In this document: positions 17,624-26,724 of the stretch, piece after piece
Layout: every line of letters starts with the position of its first letter
Numbering within the stretch: position 1 is the stretch's first letter
Assembly: GCF_015714715.1 (NCBI RefSeq)
Contig: NZ_WAHS01000002.1
Coordinates: 372,001-436,000 of the forward strand
Length of the DNA: 64,000 nt
Direction of reading: 5' to 3'
DNA from: Aestuariivirga litoralis
GTDB lineage: Bacteria > Pseudomonadota > Alphaproteobacteria > Rhizobiales > Aestuariivirgaceae
Position numbers and translations under genes: made by a program
The notes under the pieces: generated by a model
The model's database searches: none
Told to the model about the DNA's origin: nothing
Seen by the model: only the letters and a program-made list of their open reading frames with translations

Positions 17624-19489
17624 ATGGCGGCCAAGGAAGACCGCGCCGAACGTTTCAAGGAAGTGCTCGGCACGGCCATGAAATCCATGGCGCTTGATCC
17701 GGAACTGGTCGTGTCCTTCGGCACTGACCAGCCGCAGCTGGTCGGCCACAAGGCCAAGTTGCCGCAGCTTTCGGGTGCCGCGTCCAAGAAAGACATCGCC
17801 ATCACCCGCGGCCTGGCCGACAGCTTCACCCTGAAACTGGCCAATCACTCCGATGAAGTGCACGGTCACTATCTGCCGCAAGGCAAGAATGCCCGCGCCA
17901 TTTTTGATGCGGTCGAACAGGCGCGCATTGAAGCCATCGGCGCGCGCGCCATGCCGGGCGTAGCCAACAATCTGGCCGCGATGCTGGATGACAAATATGG
18001 CCGCCTCACTGTCAACCGGCCGTCCAACAACCGCAAGGACACGCCGCTCGAAGAAGCCGTAGGCCTGCTCCTGCGCGAGAAGCTCACGGGCGCTGCACCA
18101 CCACCTGCTGCCAAGCAATATGTCGATCTCTGGCGCGACTGGGTGGAAGAACGCGCCGGCGAGAAATTCAAGGGTCTGGAAGATGCCCTACGCGACCAGC
18201 AGGCCTTTGCCCGCCTCTCGCGTGATCTGATTGCCTCGCTCGATATGGCCGATGAGTTGGGTGATGACCCCGACAAGGCCGAGGAGAATGACGAGGAAGA
18301 ATCCTCCGACGATCAGGGCGAGCAATCCGAAACCCCGCAGGGCGAGGACCAGGAAAGCGAACAATCTGCATCCGAGGAAATGGAATCCGCTGAAGGCGAA
18401 ACCGAATCCGCCGAAATGGAAGCGCAATCCGCTGAATCCGATGACTTGCCTGATGATCTGGAAGGCGAGGAAATGGATGACGGCGAGGAGCCATGGCGCC
18501 CGCAGCTGCCCTTCTCGTCGCTCAGCAATGATAACTTCTACAAGGTCTATGCCAATGCCTATGATGAGGTGATCAGCGCCGACGATCTCTGTGATCCCGA
18601 TGAACTCACGCGCCTGCGCGCCTATCTCGACAAGCAGCTTGCCAATCTCCAAGGCGTTGTCTCGCGCCTCGCCAACCGCCTGCAGCGCCGCCTGATGGCA
18701 CAGCAAAACCGCTCCTGGGATTTCGATCTCGAAGAAGGCGTGCTGGATGCCGCGCGTTTGACCCGCGTGGTGATTGACCCGCTGCATGCCTTGTCCTTCA
18801 AGCAAGAGCAAGACACCAAATTCCGCGATACGGTCGTCAGCCTGCTGCTCGACAATTCAGGCTCGATGCGCGGCCGCCCCATCACCGTGGCCGCCACCTG
18901 CGCCGACATTCTGGCACGCACCCTGGAGCGCTGCGGCGTGAAGGTCGAAATTCTGGGCTTCACCACCAAGGCCTGGAAGGGCGGGCAATCGCGCGAGAAA
19001 TGGTTGGCCGATGGCAAACCGGCCAATCCCGGCCGCCTCAATGACCTGCGCCACATCGTTTACAAATCCGCCGATGAGCCCTGGCGCCGTGCGCGCAAGA
19101 ATCTTGGCCTGATGATGCGCGAAGGCCTCCTCAAGGAAAATATCGACGGTGAAGCGCTGATCTGGGCCCATAACCGCCTGCTGGCGCGGCAAGAGCAGCG
19201 CCGCATCATGATGGTGATTTCCGATGGCGCACCAGTGGATGATTCAACGCTCAGCGTGAATTCCGGCAACTATCTGGAAAAACATCTGCGTCAGGTGATC
19301 ACTGATATTGAAGGCCGCTCACCCGTCGAACTGATCGCCATCGGCATCGGCCATGACGTGACGCGCTATTATCAGCGCGCAGTCACAATCATTGATGCCG
19401 AGGAATTGGGTGGCGCCATGACCGAGAAGTTGGCAGAGTTGTTTGAAGAACATGAACAACACTCCCCGCGCCGCCGCGCCCGTCATTGA
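17624..19489 (+). CDS. cobT: Cobaltochelatase subunit CobT (VWA protein)
   Basis: Partner of CobS in the cobaltochelatase; the pair forms a chaperone-like AAA/VWA complex similar to BchI/BchD of magnesium chelatase. 621 residues. N-terminal CobT domain (about 1-205), a strongly acidic Glu/Ser/Asp-rich linker (about 209-290), and a C-terminal von Willebrand A domain with the MIDAS motif [11 protein letters not shown] (about 407-417) and [10 protein letters not shown]. The end overlaps the next gene by 38 bases. Confidence 0.97.
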   Translation: MAAKEDRAERFKEVLGTAMKSMALDPELVVSFGTDQPQLVGHKAKLPQLSGAASKKDIAITRGLADSFTLKLANHSDEVHGHYLPQGKNARAIFDAVEQARIEAIGARAMPGVANNLAAMLDDKYGRLTVNRPSNNRKDTPLEEAVGLLLREKLTGAAPPPAAKQYVDLWRDWVEERAGEKFKGLEDALRDQQAFARLSRDLIASLDMADELGDDPDKAEENDEEESSDDQGEQSETPQGEDQESEQSASEEMESAEGETESAEMEAQSAESDDLPDDLEGEEMDDGEEPWRPQLPFSSLSNDNFYKVYANAYDEVISADDLCDPDELTRLRAYLDKQLANLQGVVSRLANRLQRRLMAQQNRSWDFDLEEGVLDAARLTRVVIDPLHALSFKQEQDTKFRDTVVSLLLDNSGSMRGRPITVAATCADILARTLERCGVKVEILGFTTKAWKGGQSREKWLADGKPANPGRLNDLRHIVYKSADEPWRRARKNLGLMMREGLLKENIDGEALIWAHNRLLARQEQRRIMMVISDGAPVDDSTLSVNSGNYLEKHLRQVITDIEGRSPVELIAIGIGHDVTRYYQRAVTIIDAEELGGAMTEKLAELFEEHEQHSPRRRARH

Positions 19490-20006
19490 GACGCAGCGCC
19501 TAACGCTCCGCAGTTTCACGGCGGAAGACTTCCCTGATTTCTGCCGAATCTGGAACGAGGAAGGTGTCTACCGCCACATTGCCGGCAAGCCGCAATCTGA
19601 ATCCGTACATTGGGGCCGCCTCACCGGCCTGATGGGTCATTGGCCGCTGAATGGCTTTGGCACTTGGGCAGTGGCGGACCGCGAAACCGGCCAACTGCTT
19701 GGCCAATGTGGCTATCTGTTTTTACGACGCGAAATGCTGGTGCCCATGCCAGAACCTGAACTGGGTTGGGCGCTCACCACCACCCATCAAGGCAGAGGTC
19801 TTGGCACCGAAGCCGCACTCGCCTGCGCCTGTTGGGGTGACGCCAACATCGATGCCGACAAGACCGCCTGCATCATCGACACCGTCAACACGGCTTCGGC
19901 CAATGTCGCCCGCAAGATAGGCTATACCTATAGCGCCGACACTCATTTCCTCGACAGACCGGAACTCGAAATCCAGCTATTCCATCGAAAGCGATTAGCC
20001 CCATGA
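19452..20006 (+). CDS. GNAT N-acetyltransferase, RimJ/RimL type
   Basis: A 184-residue acetyl-CoA-dependent N-acetyltransferase. [17 protein letters not shown] at the start, [19 protein letters not shown] (acetyl-CoA-binding R-G-x-G-T) and [13 protein letters not shown] mark the RimJ/RimL branch. ATG 19452 overlaps the cobT end by 38 bases; a TTG at 19443 is less likely. It shares ATGA with a second acetyltransferase gene and the proteins look like paralogues. Substrate unknown. Confidence 0.85.
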   Translation: MNNTPRAAAPVIETQRLTLRSFTAEDFPDFCRIWNEEGVYRHIAGKPQSESVHWGRLTGLMGHWPLNGFGTWAVADRETGQLLGQCGYLFLRREMLVPMPEPELGWALTTTHQGRGLGTEAALACACWGDANIDADKTACIIDTVNTASANVARKIGYTYSADTHFLDRPELEIQLFHRKRLAP

Positions 20007-20536
20007 ACAGATCAGCCCCATCGCTTGCAACTGAGCGCCTCAATTTGCGCGGCCTCAAGGCATCAGACCTTGCAGCCTTCCACGCCATGTATGCCGATCC
20101 GCTGGTCTATAACTTTCTTACCGGCAAACCTCTCTCGCGCGAGGAAGCCTGGGCGCGCATGCTGCGCCTTGCTGGCCTGTGGGAGCTCAGCGGCTATGGC
20201 TATTGGGCGCTGGAAGATAAAGCGAGCGGCACTTTGGCAGGCATCGCCGGCTTTGCTGAATTTCACCGCACCATCACGCCGGACATTTCCGGCAAGCCGG
20301 AATTCGGCTGGGCTTTGGCCAGCCCATACCACGGCAAAAAACTTTCAACCGAAGCGGTCACAGCCATTCAAGCCTGGGGCGACAAGGAACTAGCTGGGCC
20401 CGAAACGTCCTGCATCGTCGCCGCGCGCAACACGGTTTCAATTCATCTCGCCAAGAAGATCGGCTTCAAGACGATCGCCGAAGGCCCCTACAATGATGTG
20501 CCGCATCTGGTGCTGCTGCGCCAACGCCCATCATAA
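20003..20536 (+). CDS. GNAT N-acetyltransferase, RimJ/RimL type (paralogue)
   Basis: A 177-residue GNAT enzyme built like its upstream neighbour: TERLNLRGLKASDLAAFHAM, FGWALASPYHGKKLSTEAV in the acetyl-CoA site (K-K-L-S-T instead of R-G-L-G-T, a weaker match to the usual glycines), and NTVSIHLAKKIGF. It overlaps the preceding stop as ATGA, suggesting a tandem duplication translated as a pair. Substrate unknown. Confidence 0.85.
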   Translation: MNRSAPSLATERLNLRGLKASDLAAFHAMYADPLVYNFLTGKPLSREEAWARMLRLAGLWELSGYGYWALEDKASGTLAGIAGFAEFHRTITPDISGKPEFGWALASPYHGKKLSTEAVTAIQAWGDKELAGPETSCIVAARNTVSIHLAKKIGFKTIAEGPYNDVPHLVLLRQRPS

Positions 20537-20540
20537 ACAA

Positions 20541-20570
20541 AAGGGCGAGGCCACGGCCCCGCCCTTCTTG
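20541..20570. terminator. Bidirectional terminator hairpin
   Basis: AAGGGCGAGGC (20541-20551) and GCCCCGCCCTT (about 20556-20566) form an 11-bp stem with one mismatch (a G-T wobble in one orientation). It lies between two convergent genes and is flanked by A and T runs. Confidence 0.65.
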
Positions 20571-20585
20571 GAATTCAGTCGCGGA

Positions 20586-21218
20586 TCAAGCCACCTCGAT
20601 GAACATTTCATTCTTCGGGCGGCGCACTTTCTTCAAGTTCACCAGCCAGTCACCGTCGGCATGGCGATGGCCAATCGGCAGGATCACCACACTGCGCAAC
20701 CCTTTGGCCTTCAGACCGAGGATCTCGTCAAACTTCTTCGGATCAAATCCACCCATCGGCGTGGCATCAACCTTCAGTGCGGCAGCGGCGGAGACGCCAA
20801 CACCGAGCCCTATAAAGGCCTGCTGTGCGGCAAAGTGGAAATTCTCTTCGGCTGACTTCGCTTCAAATCCGGCAATCGCACCCTTGCGGCGTTCATCCAG
20901 GCTGTCGCTCTTGCCGCGGATCAGCGCCATGTTATCGAACACCTTGCCGAGCTTTTCGGCGGTGATGTTATCCCAGGCCGCGAAGACCAGAAGATGCGAA
21001 GCCTCAGTCACCTGTGATTGATTGTTGGCTGCAGCGCGCAATTTCTCGCGCACTTCCGGGTTGGTGACAACCAACACGTCATAAGGTTGATAGCCGCTGC
21101 CCGAAGGTGCAAGACTGATCGCCTCCAAGATTTCATCAAGCTGCCTCTGCGAAACCTTCTTGGCGGTGTCGTATTTCTTGGTGGCGTAACGCCAGTTCAG
21201 GTCGGGGATCAGGCTCAT
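20586..21218 (-). CDS. NAD(P)H-dependent nitroreductase, NfsB-like
   Basis: A 210-residue FMN enzyme of the oxygen-insensitive nitroreductase family, reducing nitro-compounds, quinones or similar electrophiles in the cytoplasm. WRYATKKYD near the N terminus, SLAPSGSGYQPYDVLVV (FMN phosphate site, about 36-52), QQAFIGLGVGVSAAAALKVD and PMGGFDPKKFDEIL match NfsB-type proteins. An inverted repeat lies 25-50 bases upstream and may bind a repressor. The physiological substrate is unknown. Confidence 0.88.
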   Translation of the reverse strand: MSLIPDLNWRYATKKYDTAKKVSQRQLDEILEAISLAPSGSGYQPYDVLVVTNPEVREKLRAAANNQSQVTEASHLLVFAAWDNITAEKLGKVFDNMALIRGKSDSLDERRKGAIAGFEAKSAEENFHFAAQQAFIGLGVGVSAAAALKVDATPMGGFDPKKFDEILGLKAKGLRSVVILPIGHRHADGDWLVNLKKVRRPKNEMFIEVA

Positions 21219-21244
21219 ATCCGGTGTCCTTGCTTCAATGATTT

Positions 21245-21269
21245 ATATGTAATCGTATAAGTTACATAT
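21245..21269. promoter_or_regulatory. Candidate operator upstream of the nitroreductase
   Basis: ATATGTAA (21245-21252), 9-base spacer, TTACATAT (21262-21269): a perfect inverted repeat in an AT-rich gap 27 bases from the nitroreductase start. The size suits a dimeric regulator of the HxlR, MarR or TetR type, which often control nitroreductases. No regulator gene is adjacent. Confidence 0.5.
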
Positions 21270-21295
21270 GATCAAATGAATTATTTGCAAGGGAG

Positions 21296-21940
21296 CTATT
21301 CGGAATACTTCTCGAGAAATTCTTCCGGTGAAAGCTTCTTCATATCCTCAACAGCGAAGCCCAGCCTGTCATGCGGCCAATCCCACCAGGCCAGTTTCTC
21401 GATCCGCTCGCGGATGGGCTTTTCGAACCGCCACTTGATCCGCTTGGCAGGCACACCGCCAACGATTTCGTAAGCCGCCACATCCTTGGTCACCACAGCA
21501 CCTGCTGCCACAACTGCGCCGTGGCCAATGGAAATCCCCGGCATCACAATGGCACCATGGCCGATCCACACATCATGGCCAATGCTCACGCGTTTGGTGC
21601 GGCGGGCTTCGCGGAAATCCTTGTCCACTTTGGCGTAAAGAAAATACTCATTGGGCCGGTAGGTGATCTTGTGCTGCGACACGCGGTCCATCGGGTGGCC
21701 CAGCGCGTTGATGCGCGCATTGGCGGCAATCGCGCAGAACTTGCCAATGTCCGTGTAGATCGCCTCAGCCTGCCGCTCGACGTAAGAATAATCGCCAAGC
21801 GCGCATTCCGCCATCACCACGCGCTCGGCCACATCTGTGAACTGGCCCAGCACGCAATCCCGCAACTGCGCGGATGAATGCACGCGCGGGCTTCCATCGC
21901 GCGGTGCGTTGTTGCCGTGATTGCCGGGTTGTTTTGTCAT
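21296..21940 (-). CDS. Hexapeptide-repeat acyltransferase (phn-type, DapH/GlmU-like)
   Basis: A 214-residue left-handed beta-helix acyltransferase. Hexapeptide turns run from about residue 20 to 165, ending in [20 protein letters not shown] and [20 protein letters not shown], with [12 protein letters not shown] closing the domain as in xenobiotic/chloramphenicol acetyltransferases. [20 protein letters not shown] and [19 protein letters not shown] fit the subfamily found in phosphonate (phn) clusters; there are no phn genes here. Substrate unknown. Confidence 0.8.
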   Translation of the reverse strand: MTKQPGNHGNNAPRDGSPRVHSSAQLRDCVLGQFTDVAERVVMAECALGDYSYVERQAEAIYTDIGKFCAIAANARINALGHPMDRVSQHKITYRPNEYFLYAKVDKDFREARRTKRVSIGHDVWIGHGAIVMPGISIGHGAVVAAGAVVTKDVAAYEIVGGVPAKRIKWRFEKPIRERIEKLAWWDWPHDRLGFAVEDMKKLSPEEFLEKYSE

Positions 21941-21953
21941 GATTCAGCGTAAC

Positions 21954-21984
21954 AAAAAAGCCGCTCCGAAAGGAGCGGCCTTTT
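21954..21984 (-). terminator. Intrinsic terminator of rpmB
   Basis: GCCGCTCC (21960-21967), GAAA loop, GGAGCGGC (21972-21979): a perfect 8-bp stem. On the minus strand it is followed by a run of six T, the right place to end the rpmB transcript. Confidence 0.88.
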
Positions 21985-22003
21985 CAAAGGCTATTAAGAA
22001 AGC

Positions 22004-22303
22004 TTAGGCAGCGGCCTTCTGGGCAGCAACCTTCTTGGCAACCGACCGCTTCAGCGTGGCGGCCTTGTCGGACATCTTGGCAATGTCGGCCTTGAGCAGG
22101 AAGGCATCGAGGCCGCCGGCATGTTCAACCGACTTCAGCGCAATCGCCGAAACGCGGAGGTTATAAGAAAGGCCCATCGCATCGCTCATCAAGCTCACCT
22201 GGCACAGGTTGGGCATGAAACGGGTGCGGGTCTTGTTGTTGGCGTGGGAAACCTTGTTACCGGCCTGCCAGCCCTTGCCAGTCAATTCACAACGACGCGA
22301 CAT
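22004..22303 (-). CDS. rpmB: 50S ribosomal protein L28
   Basis: A 99-residue L28, the normal length in Rhizobiales. [20 protein letters not shown] at the N terminus, [12 protein letters not shown] and [20 protein letters not shown] are typical. ATG 22303 has GGAG 8 bases upstream; a longer open frame to 22444 has no L28-like sequence. A terminator follows directly. Confidence 0.97.
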   Translation of the reverse strand: MSRRCELTGKGWQAGNKVSHANNKTRTRFMPNLCQVSLMSDAMGLSYNLRVSAIALKSVEHAGGLDAFLLKADIAKMSDKAATLKRSVAKKVAAQKAAA

Positions 22304-22912
22304 GAAATACTCCAATGAAAATGGGCCGGAAAAGCATTCCGGCCAAATGTTGGGCGTGAGGTAACGGACCAAGGCAGGCTTGTCAAGCTTTAGGAGCCGC
22401 CCGGCAAAACAGGCTGTTTCCAACCCATATTCCCAAAATGGCACAAATGGTTAACGGCCAGCGCCCGAATGCCTACCGAAATCCGGCGCAAGGCAACGCT
22501 CTGGTAGTCGGATCAGCCTGCACCCACAAGGGATGGCGTGAACAAACCACGAAAACCGTTCCATCAGCGATTCGGGCGCGGTCTGTTCCGCCGGAGAACA
22601 CTTTGTTAAAATCGGAGATGATTCCGAGGGTTGCCGCAGCAGGTTCTGTTAAGGTTTGAAGACAGGCCTTAACGCCGGGGCCTCCCCTCCACGCCTATTC
22701 GCTGGATACGCACCGGAAGTTATCCACAGCACCCCTCGCATTCCCTGTGGAACAAAAAATGAATCCGACCCCATCAGCGATTCGGGCACGGAATGTTCGC
22801 CTTTGAATCCATTGCTTAAGCCTTTGTTTCAGAATGGCACGCCCGCGGCCACACAATGAGCGGTCTTGCATGGCAGGCTTCCATCCTCCATCTTTCCAGC
22901 ACAGTGACTTCC
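22304..22912. other. Long intergenic region with repeats, DnaA box and GANTC cluster
   Basis: I see no convincing gene here. The sequence CCATCAGCGATTCGGGC followed by a purine and CGG occurs twice, 210 bases apart (22561-22581 and 22771-22791), and TTCGGGCGC recurs inverted near 22464-22475. A perfect DnaA box TTATCCACA lies at 22720-22728, with an inverted weaker form CTGTGGAAC at 22745-22753. GTTAAGG (22648-22654) and CCTTAAC (22667-22673) form an inverted repeat. Five GANTC methylation sites fall within about 240 bases. Confidence 0.6.
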
Positions 22913-25798
22913 ATGCCCAACCGCCGCCCCGTGACTGCCATTCTGGGGCCAACCAACACCGGCAAGACCCATTACGCCGTTGAGCGCATGCTGGCCCATG
23001 GCAAGGGCATGATCGGCCTGCCGCTGCGCCTGCTGGCTCGCGAAATTTATGACCGTATCCGCCTGCGTGCCGGCGACAACCAGGTGGCGCTGATCACCGG
23101 CGAAGAAAAAATCGTCCCACTCAAGCCCAATTACTGGGTATGCACCGTGGAAGCGATGCCGCCGGATATTGAAGTGCCCTTCCTCGCCATTGATGAAGTG
23201 CAGCTCTGTGCCGATCTGGAGCGCGGCCACATCTTTACTGAGCGTGTGCTGCACCGGCGCGGCACCGAGGAAACCCTGCTCTTGGGCGCAGGCACCATGA
23301 AGCCCATTCTGGAACGCCTGATCCCCGGCATTCACTTCATGTCGCGACCGAGGCTCTCGAAGCTCACTTATACCGGCCAGAAAAAGCTCTCCCGCCTGCC
23401 GCGCCGCTCCGCCATCGTCGCCTTCACCGCAGACATGGTATACGCGGTGGCCGAGCATATCCGCCGCCAAAGCGGTGGCGCCGCCGTGGTGATGGGCGCG
23501 CTCAGCCCCCGCACCCGCAATGCGCAAGTGGCTCTCTATCAAAGCGGCGATGTGGATTACCTGGTGGCCACCGACGCGATCGGCATGGGCCTCAACATGG
23601 ATGTCGATCATGTGGCCTTCGCCGCCACGCGAAAGTTTGACGGCTTCCAGTTCCGCAATCTGAACGCCGCTGAAATGGGCCAGATTGCTGGCCGTGCCGG
23701 CCGCCACATGAATGACGGCACCTTTGGTGTCTCCGCCGAAGCCGATGCGCTCGATCAGGATCTGATCGAGCAACTCGAAAACCATGAATTCGATCCGGTG
23801 CGCGTGCTGCAATGGCGCAACCGTGATCTGGATTTTCGCTCGCTCGATGGCTTGCGCAAAAGCCTGGGGTATTTTCCAAAGGAAGACGGCCTGACACGCG
23901 CCCAGAACGCATCCGACGTTCTGGCGCTGGAAGCCATCTGCCGGAATGGTGAAATCACTGATCTCATCAAGTCGCGCGCCGATGTGATGCGCGCCTGGGA
24001 AGTCTGCCAGGTCCCCGACTATCGCAATATCTCCCCGGCCGAGCATGTGCATCTCGTCACACGGCTCATTCAATTTCTCCATTCCGGCAATGGCTTCATT
24101 TCCGAAGACTGGTTCGCGCGCCAGTTGAGTCACAGCGAAAATCTCGAAGGCGGCATCGACACGCTGGCCACCCGCATCTCGCATGTACGCTCCTGGACAT
24201 TCATCGCCAACCGAGCCGATTGGTTGGAAGCACCGCTTTACTGGCAGAGCCGAACCAAAGAGATCGAAGATCGTTTATCTGATGTGTTGCATGAGCGGTT
24301 GACTCAGCGTTTCATTGATCGCAGAACCAGCGTATTGTTACAGCGTCTGGCGAAGAAGGAAGGCTTGATGACGAATATTGATGCAGGCGGCGAAGTCCAT
24401 GTTGAGGGCGAATTCGTCGGCCGTATCGAGGGCTTGGGGTTCCGCCTGGATGCCGCCTCCGCCGCCACCGAACTTCATGCCTTGAAGACGGCCAGCATTG
24501 CTGCCGTCACCACCGAGATTCTGGCCCGCGCCAAGTCACTTGCCGCCACGCCCGATACTGAGCTGAAGCTGGACCGCCACGGTTACATCATGTGGGCCGG
24601 CCACGCCGTGGGCCGTATGCGCGCCGGTGACCAGCCGCTGCGCCCGCAAGCTGATGTTCTGGCTGAAGACGTTCTGCAAGGCCCCGCCCGCGAGGAAGTG
24701 CGTGACCGCCTGCAGAAATTCCTGCAGCGCCATGTGCAAGGCCTGCTTGAGCCATTGTTCAAGCTGGAAGAGGCTGAAGGTTTTGAAGGTGGTGCCCGTG
24801 GCATGGCCTTCCGCCTGGTTGAAGCCTTTGCCGTTCTGCCGCGCGAGCAAGTGGCCGAAGAGGTCAAGGCGCTGAGCCAGGAAGACCGCGCCCGCCTGCG
24901 CGCCAATGGCGTGCGCTTCGGTGCCTATACGATTTTCCTGCCTGCCCTTTTGAAGCCCGCTGCCACTGAGCTGCGTCTGCTGCTTTGGTGGCTGCAGAAC
25001 CACAAGGGCGAAGAGATCATCCCAAGCCCTCCGCCCAATGGCCTCACTTCAGTCGCAGCCGATGCCAATCTGCCGGAAGGCTTCTACCGCCTTTGCGGCT
25101 ACCGTATCTGTGGCCACCGCGCCGTGCGCGTGGACATGCTGGAGCGCCTGTCTGACCTGATCCGTGACCGCGTATTCTGGAAGCCGCGCGTTGAGACCGA
25201 AACCCGCCCTGCTGGCAGCGTGGAAGGCGGCGGCTTCGTCGTTGTGCCGGAAATGCTGTCCCTCGTCGGCTCCTCGGCGGATGAGTTCAGCGAAATGCTC
25301 AAAGGCCTCGGCTTCAAATCGCAAACCCGCCAGATGCCCAAGCCGCAGCATGCGCCGAAGGTTGCGGCACCAGTAGTTGTTGAACTTGCTGCTCCGGAAG
25401 GACCTGTGGCAGAGCCTGTTGAAGCTGCACCCGCTGCCGAGGTCGTTGCCACCGAAGTTCCGGGCCCAGTTGAGGTCGAAGCAACCCCCGCCGCAGAAGC
25501 TGTACCTGCAGATCCTGCTCCGGAACTCATCGACGTCAATGTCTGGTGGCCTAAGGACACCGGCCCGTTCCGCGCCAAGCCAGAACGTGCACCGCGCCCC
25601 GAAGGCAAGCCCGCTGCCCATCAGAAGCCCCGCCGGCCGCGTCCGGAGTTCCAGCGCGGCGACCGCAAATTCGCTGGCAAACCCAATGCTGCAGTCCCGC
25701 GCCAGCCCGAGCGCCCGCCGCGCCCGGAAAAGCCGTTGGACCCCAATTCGCCCTTCGCCAAGCTGGCGGCTCTCAAAGAGCAGATGAAAGGCAATTGA
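22913..25798 (+). CDS. SUV3-like DEAD/DEXH-box RNA helicase with long C-terminal tail
   Basis: A 961-residue helicase resembling mitochondrial SUV3. Walker A LGPTNTGKTH (about 10-19), DEVQ box in LAIDEVQLCADLERGH, LGAGTM, motif V TDAIGMGLNMDVDH, and motif VI QIAGRAGRHMNDG. A central SUV3-like region follows, then a tail from about residue 820 rich in Ala, Pro, Glu and Val, with a Lys/Arg/Pro-rich end (KPRRPRPEFQRGDRKFAG). ATG 22913 gives the family start MPNRRPVTAILGPTNTGKTH; ATG 22856 in the same frame is possible. Neither has a clear ribosome site. Probably acts in RNA turnover or ribosome-associated RNA remodelling. Confidence 0.88.
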   Translation: MPNRRPVTAILGPTNTGKTHYAVERMLAHGKGMIGLPLRLLAREIYDRIRLRAGDNQVALITGEEKIVPLKPNYWVCTVEAMPPDIEVPFLAIDEVQLCADLERGHIFTERVLHRRGTEETLLLGAGTMKPILERLIPGIHFMSRPRLSKLTYTGQKKLSRLPRRSAIVAFTADMVYAVAEHIRRQSGGAAVVMGALSPRTRNAQVALYQSGDVDYLVATDAIGMGLNMDVDHVAFAATRKFDGFQFRNLNAAEMGQIAGRAGRHMNDGTFGVSAEADALDQDLIEQLENHEFDPVRVLQWRNRDLDFRSLDGLRKSLGYFPKEDGLTRAQNASDVLALEAICRNGEITDLIKSRADVMRAWEVCQVPDYRNISPAEHVHLVTRLIQFLHSGNGFISEDWFARQLSHSENLEGGIDTLATRISHVRSWTFIANRADWLEAPLYWQSRTKEIEDRLSDVLHERLTQRFIDRRTSVLLQRLAKKEGLMTNIDAGGEVHVEGEFVGRIEGLGFRLDAASAATELHALKTASIAAVTTEILARAKSLAATPDTELKLDRHGYIMWAGHAVGRMRAGDQPLRPQADVLAEDVLQGPAREEVRDRLQKFLQRHVQGLLEPLFKLEEAEGFEGGARGMAFRLVEAFAVLPREQVAEEVKALSQEDRARLRANGVRFGAYTIFLPALLKPAATELRLLLWWLQNHKGEEIIPSPPPNGLTSVAADANLPEGFYRLCGYRICGHRAVRVDMLERLSDLIRDRVFWKPRVETETRPAGSVEGGGFVVVPEMLSLVGSSADEFSEMLKGLGFKSQTRQMPKPQHAPKVAAPVVVELAAPEGPVAEPVEAAPAAEVVATEVPGPVEVEATPAAEAVPADPAPELIDVNVWWPKDTGPFRAKPERAPRPEGKPAAHQKPRRPRPEFQRGDRKFAGKPNAAVPRQPERPPRPEKPLDPNSPFAKLAALKEQMKGN

Positions 25799-25799
25799 G

Positions 25800-26096
25800 C
25801 TGACGCAACGCCTGGATAAATGGCTGGTCTATGCCCGTTTCGTGAAGCACCGCTCCACCGCCACGGAACTGGTGGAAAACGGCCTGGTGCGTCTCAACAG
25901 CCAGCGCATCACCAAGCCGGCCCATGCTTTGAAGCCGGGTGACATCTTGACCCTCAATCTGCCGCGCGAAGTGCGCGTCATCCGCGTGCTGGGCGAGGCT
26001 GAAAAGCGTGGCCCCGCCACCCAGGCCCAGCAGCTCTATGAAGATCTGGCCCCGCAGCCCTCGCATGCGAGCGCCCCGGAAAATCTGGGTGCATAA
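25800..26096 (+). CDS. S4-domain RNA-binding protein, Hsp15 (HslR)-like
   Basis: A 98-residue protein with an N-terminal S4 domain: RLDKWLVYARFVKHRSTA then LVENGLVRLNSQRITKPAHA. Hsp15-type proteins bind stalled 50S subunits carrying nascent chains. The frame has no ATG, GTG or TTG before the conserved RLDKWL; the first such codon (GTG 25842) would remove the first helix. The frame opens after TGA 25785-25787, leaving ATT 25794 or CTG 25800. CTG is chosen because AAAGG ends 8 bases upstream. The helicase stop is 2 bases before it, so translation may be coupled. Confidence 0.75.
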   Translation: MTQRLDKWLVYARFVKHRSTATELVENGLVRLNSQRITKPAHALKPGDILTLNLPREVRVIRVLGEAEKRGPATQAQQLYEDLAPQPSHASAPENLGA

Positions 26097-26147
26097 GCGA
26101 AGGAGGCCTGCTATCAGGCCCCGGAAACACTCACACAAGTAGCTGCA

Positions 26148-26483
26148 ATGACCTATATCGTCACCGAAAACTGCATCAAGTGCAAATACATGGACTGCGT
26201 GGAAGTCTGCCCCGTGGATTGCTTCTACGAGGGCGAGAACTTCCTGGTCATCCATCCGGATGAATGCATTGATTGCGGCGTGTGCGAACCCGAATGCCCG
26301 GCTGACGCCATCAAGCCAGACACTGAGCCTGGCCTCGAAACCTGGTTGGCGATCAACACCGAATATGCAGTGAAATGGCCCAATATTACCATCAAGCGTG
26401 ATCACGAACCGGACTCCAAGGAATGGGATGGCAAGCCCGACAAGCTGCCGCTGCTCTCGCCCAAGCCCGGCCAAGGCGACTGA
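26148..26483 (+). CDS. fdxA: Ferredoxin FdxA (3Fe-4S/4Fe-4S)
   Basis: A 111-residue seven-iron ferredoxin of the FdxA type. The first cluster motif [18 protein letters not shown] and the second [16 protein letters not shown] are complete, with the FdxA N terminus MTYIVTENC and a C-terminal extension. It is a low-potential cytoplasmic electron carrier. The S4 gene upstream and carD downstream keep the usual Rhizobiales order. Confidence 0.96.
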   Translation: MTYIVTENCIKCKYMDCVEVCPVDCFYEGENFLVIHPDECIDCGVCEPECPADAIKPDTEPGLETWLAINTEYAVKWPNITIKRDHEPDSKEWDGKPDKLPLLSPKPGQGD

Positions 26484-26724
26484 CAAGATCGCTTTTCCGC
26501 TGTTTTTGAAGATTATTTCTTAACTGCTATTAACCATGCCGCGCCGAATTCGGCGGTTTTAGGCCGTGTACGGAGCATCCAGTCTTTAAAATTCCTTAAA
26601 ACCGTGCTATGTAGGTCCATGTAGCAATCCCAACCAGTCTGACGATCCGGGCCTCGCCGCTCGGATTTTTTAACGCCCGGTCAATGGGTTGATCAGACTT
26701 TTCGTGAACAGGCGGTACCCACAT

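Noticed and set aside
22438-22659. A 73-codon open frame in the rpmB-helicase gap.
   Set aside because: No ribosome site, no family features, and the composition looks like repeat-bearing intergenic DNA.
22440-22912. Chromosomal replication origin.
   Set aside because: Only one perfect DnaA box and no AT-rich unwinding stretch; neighbours (rpmB, helicase) are not those of known alphaproteobacterial origins such as hemE. Kept only as a possible DnaA-controlled region.
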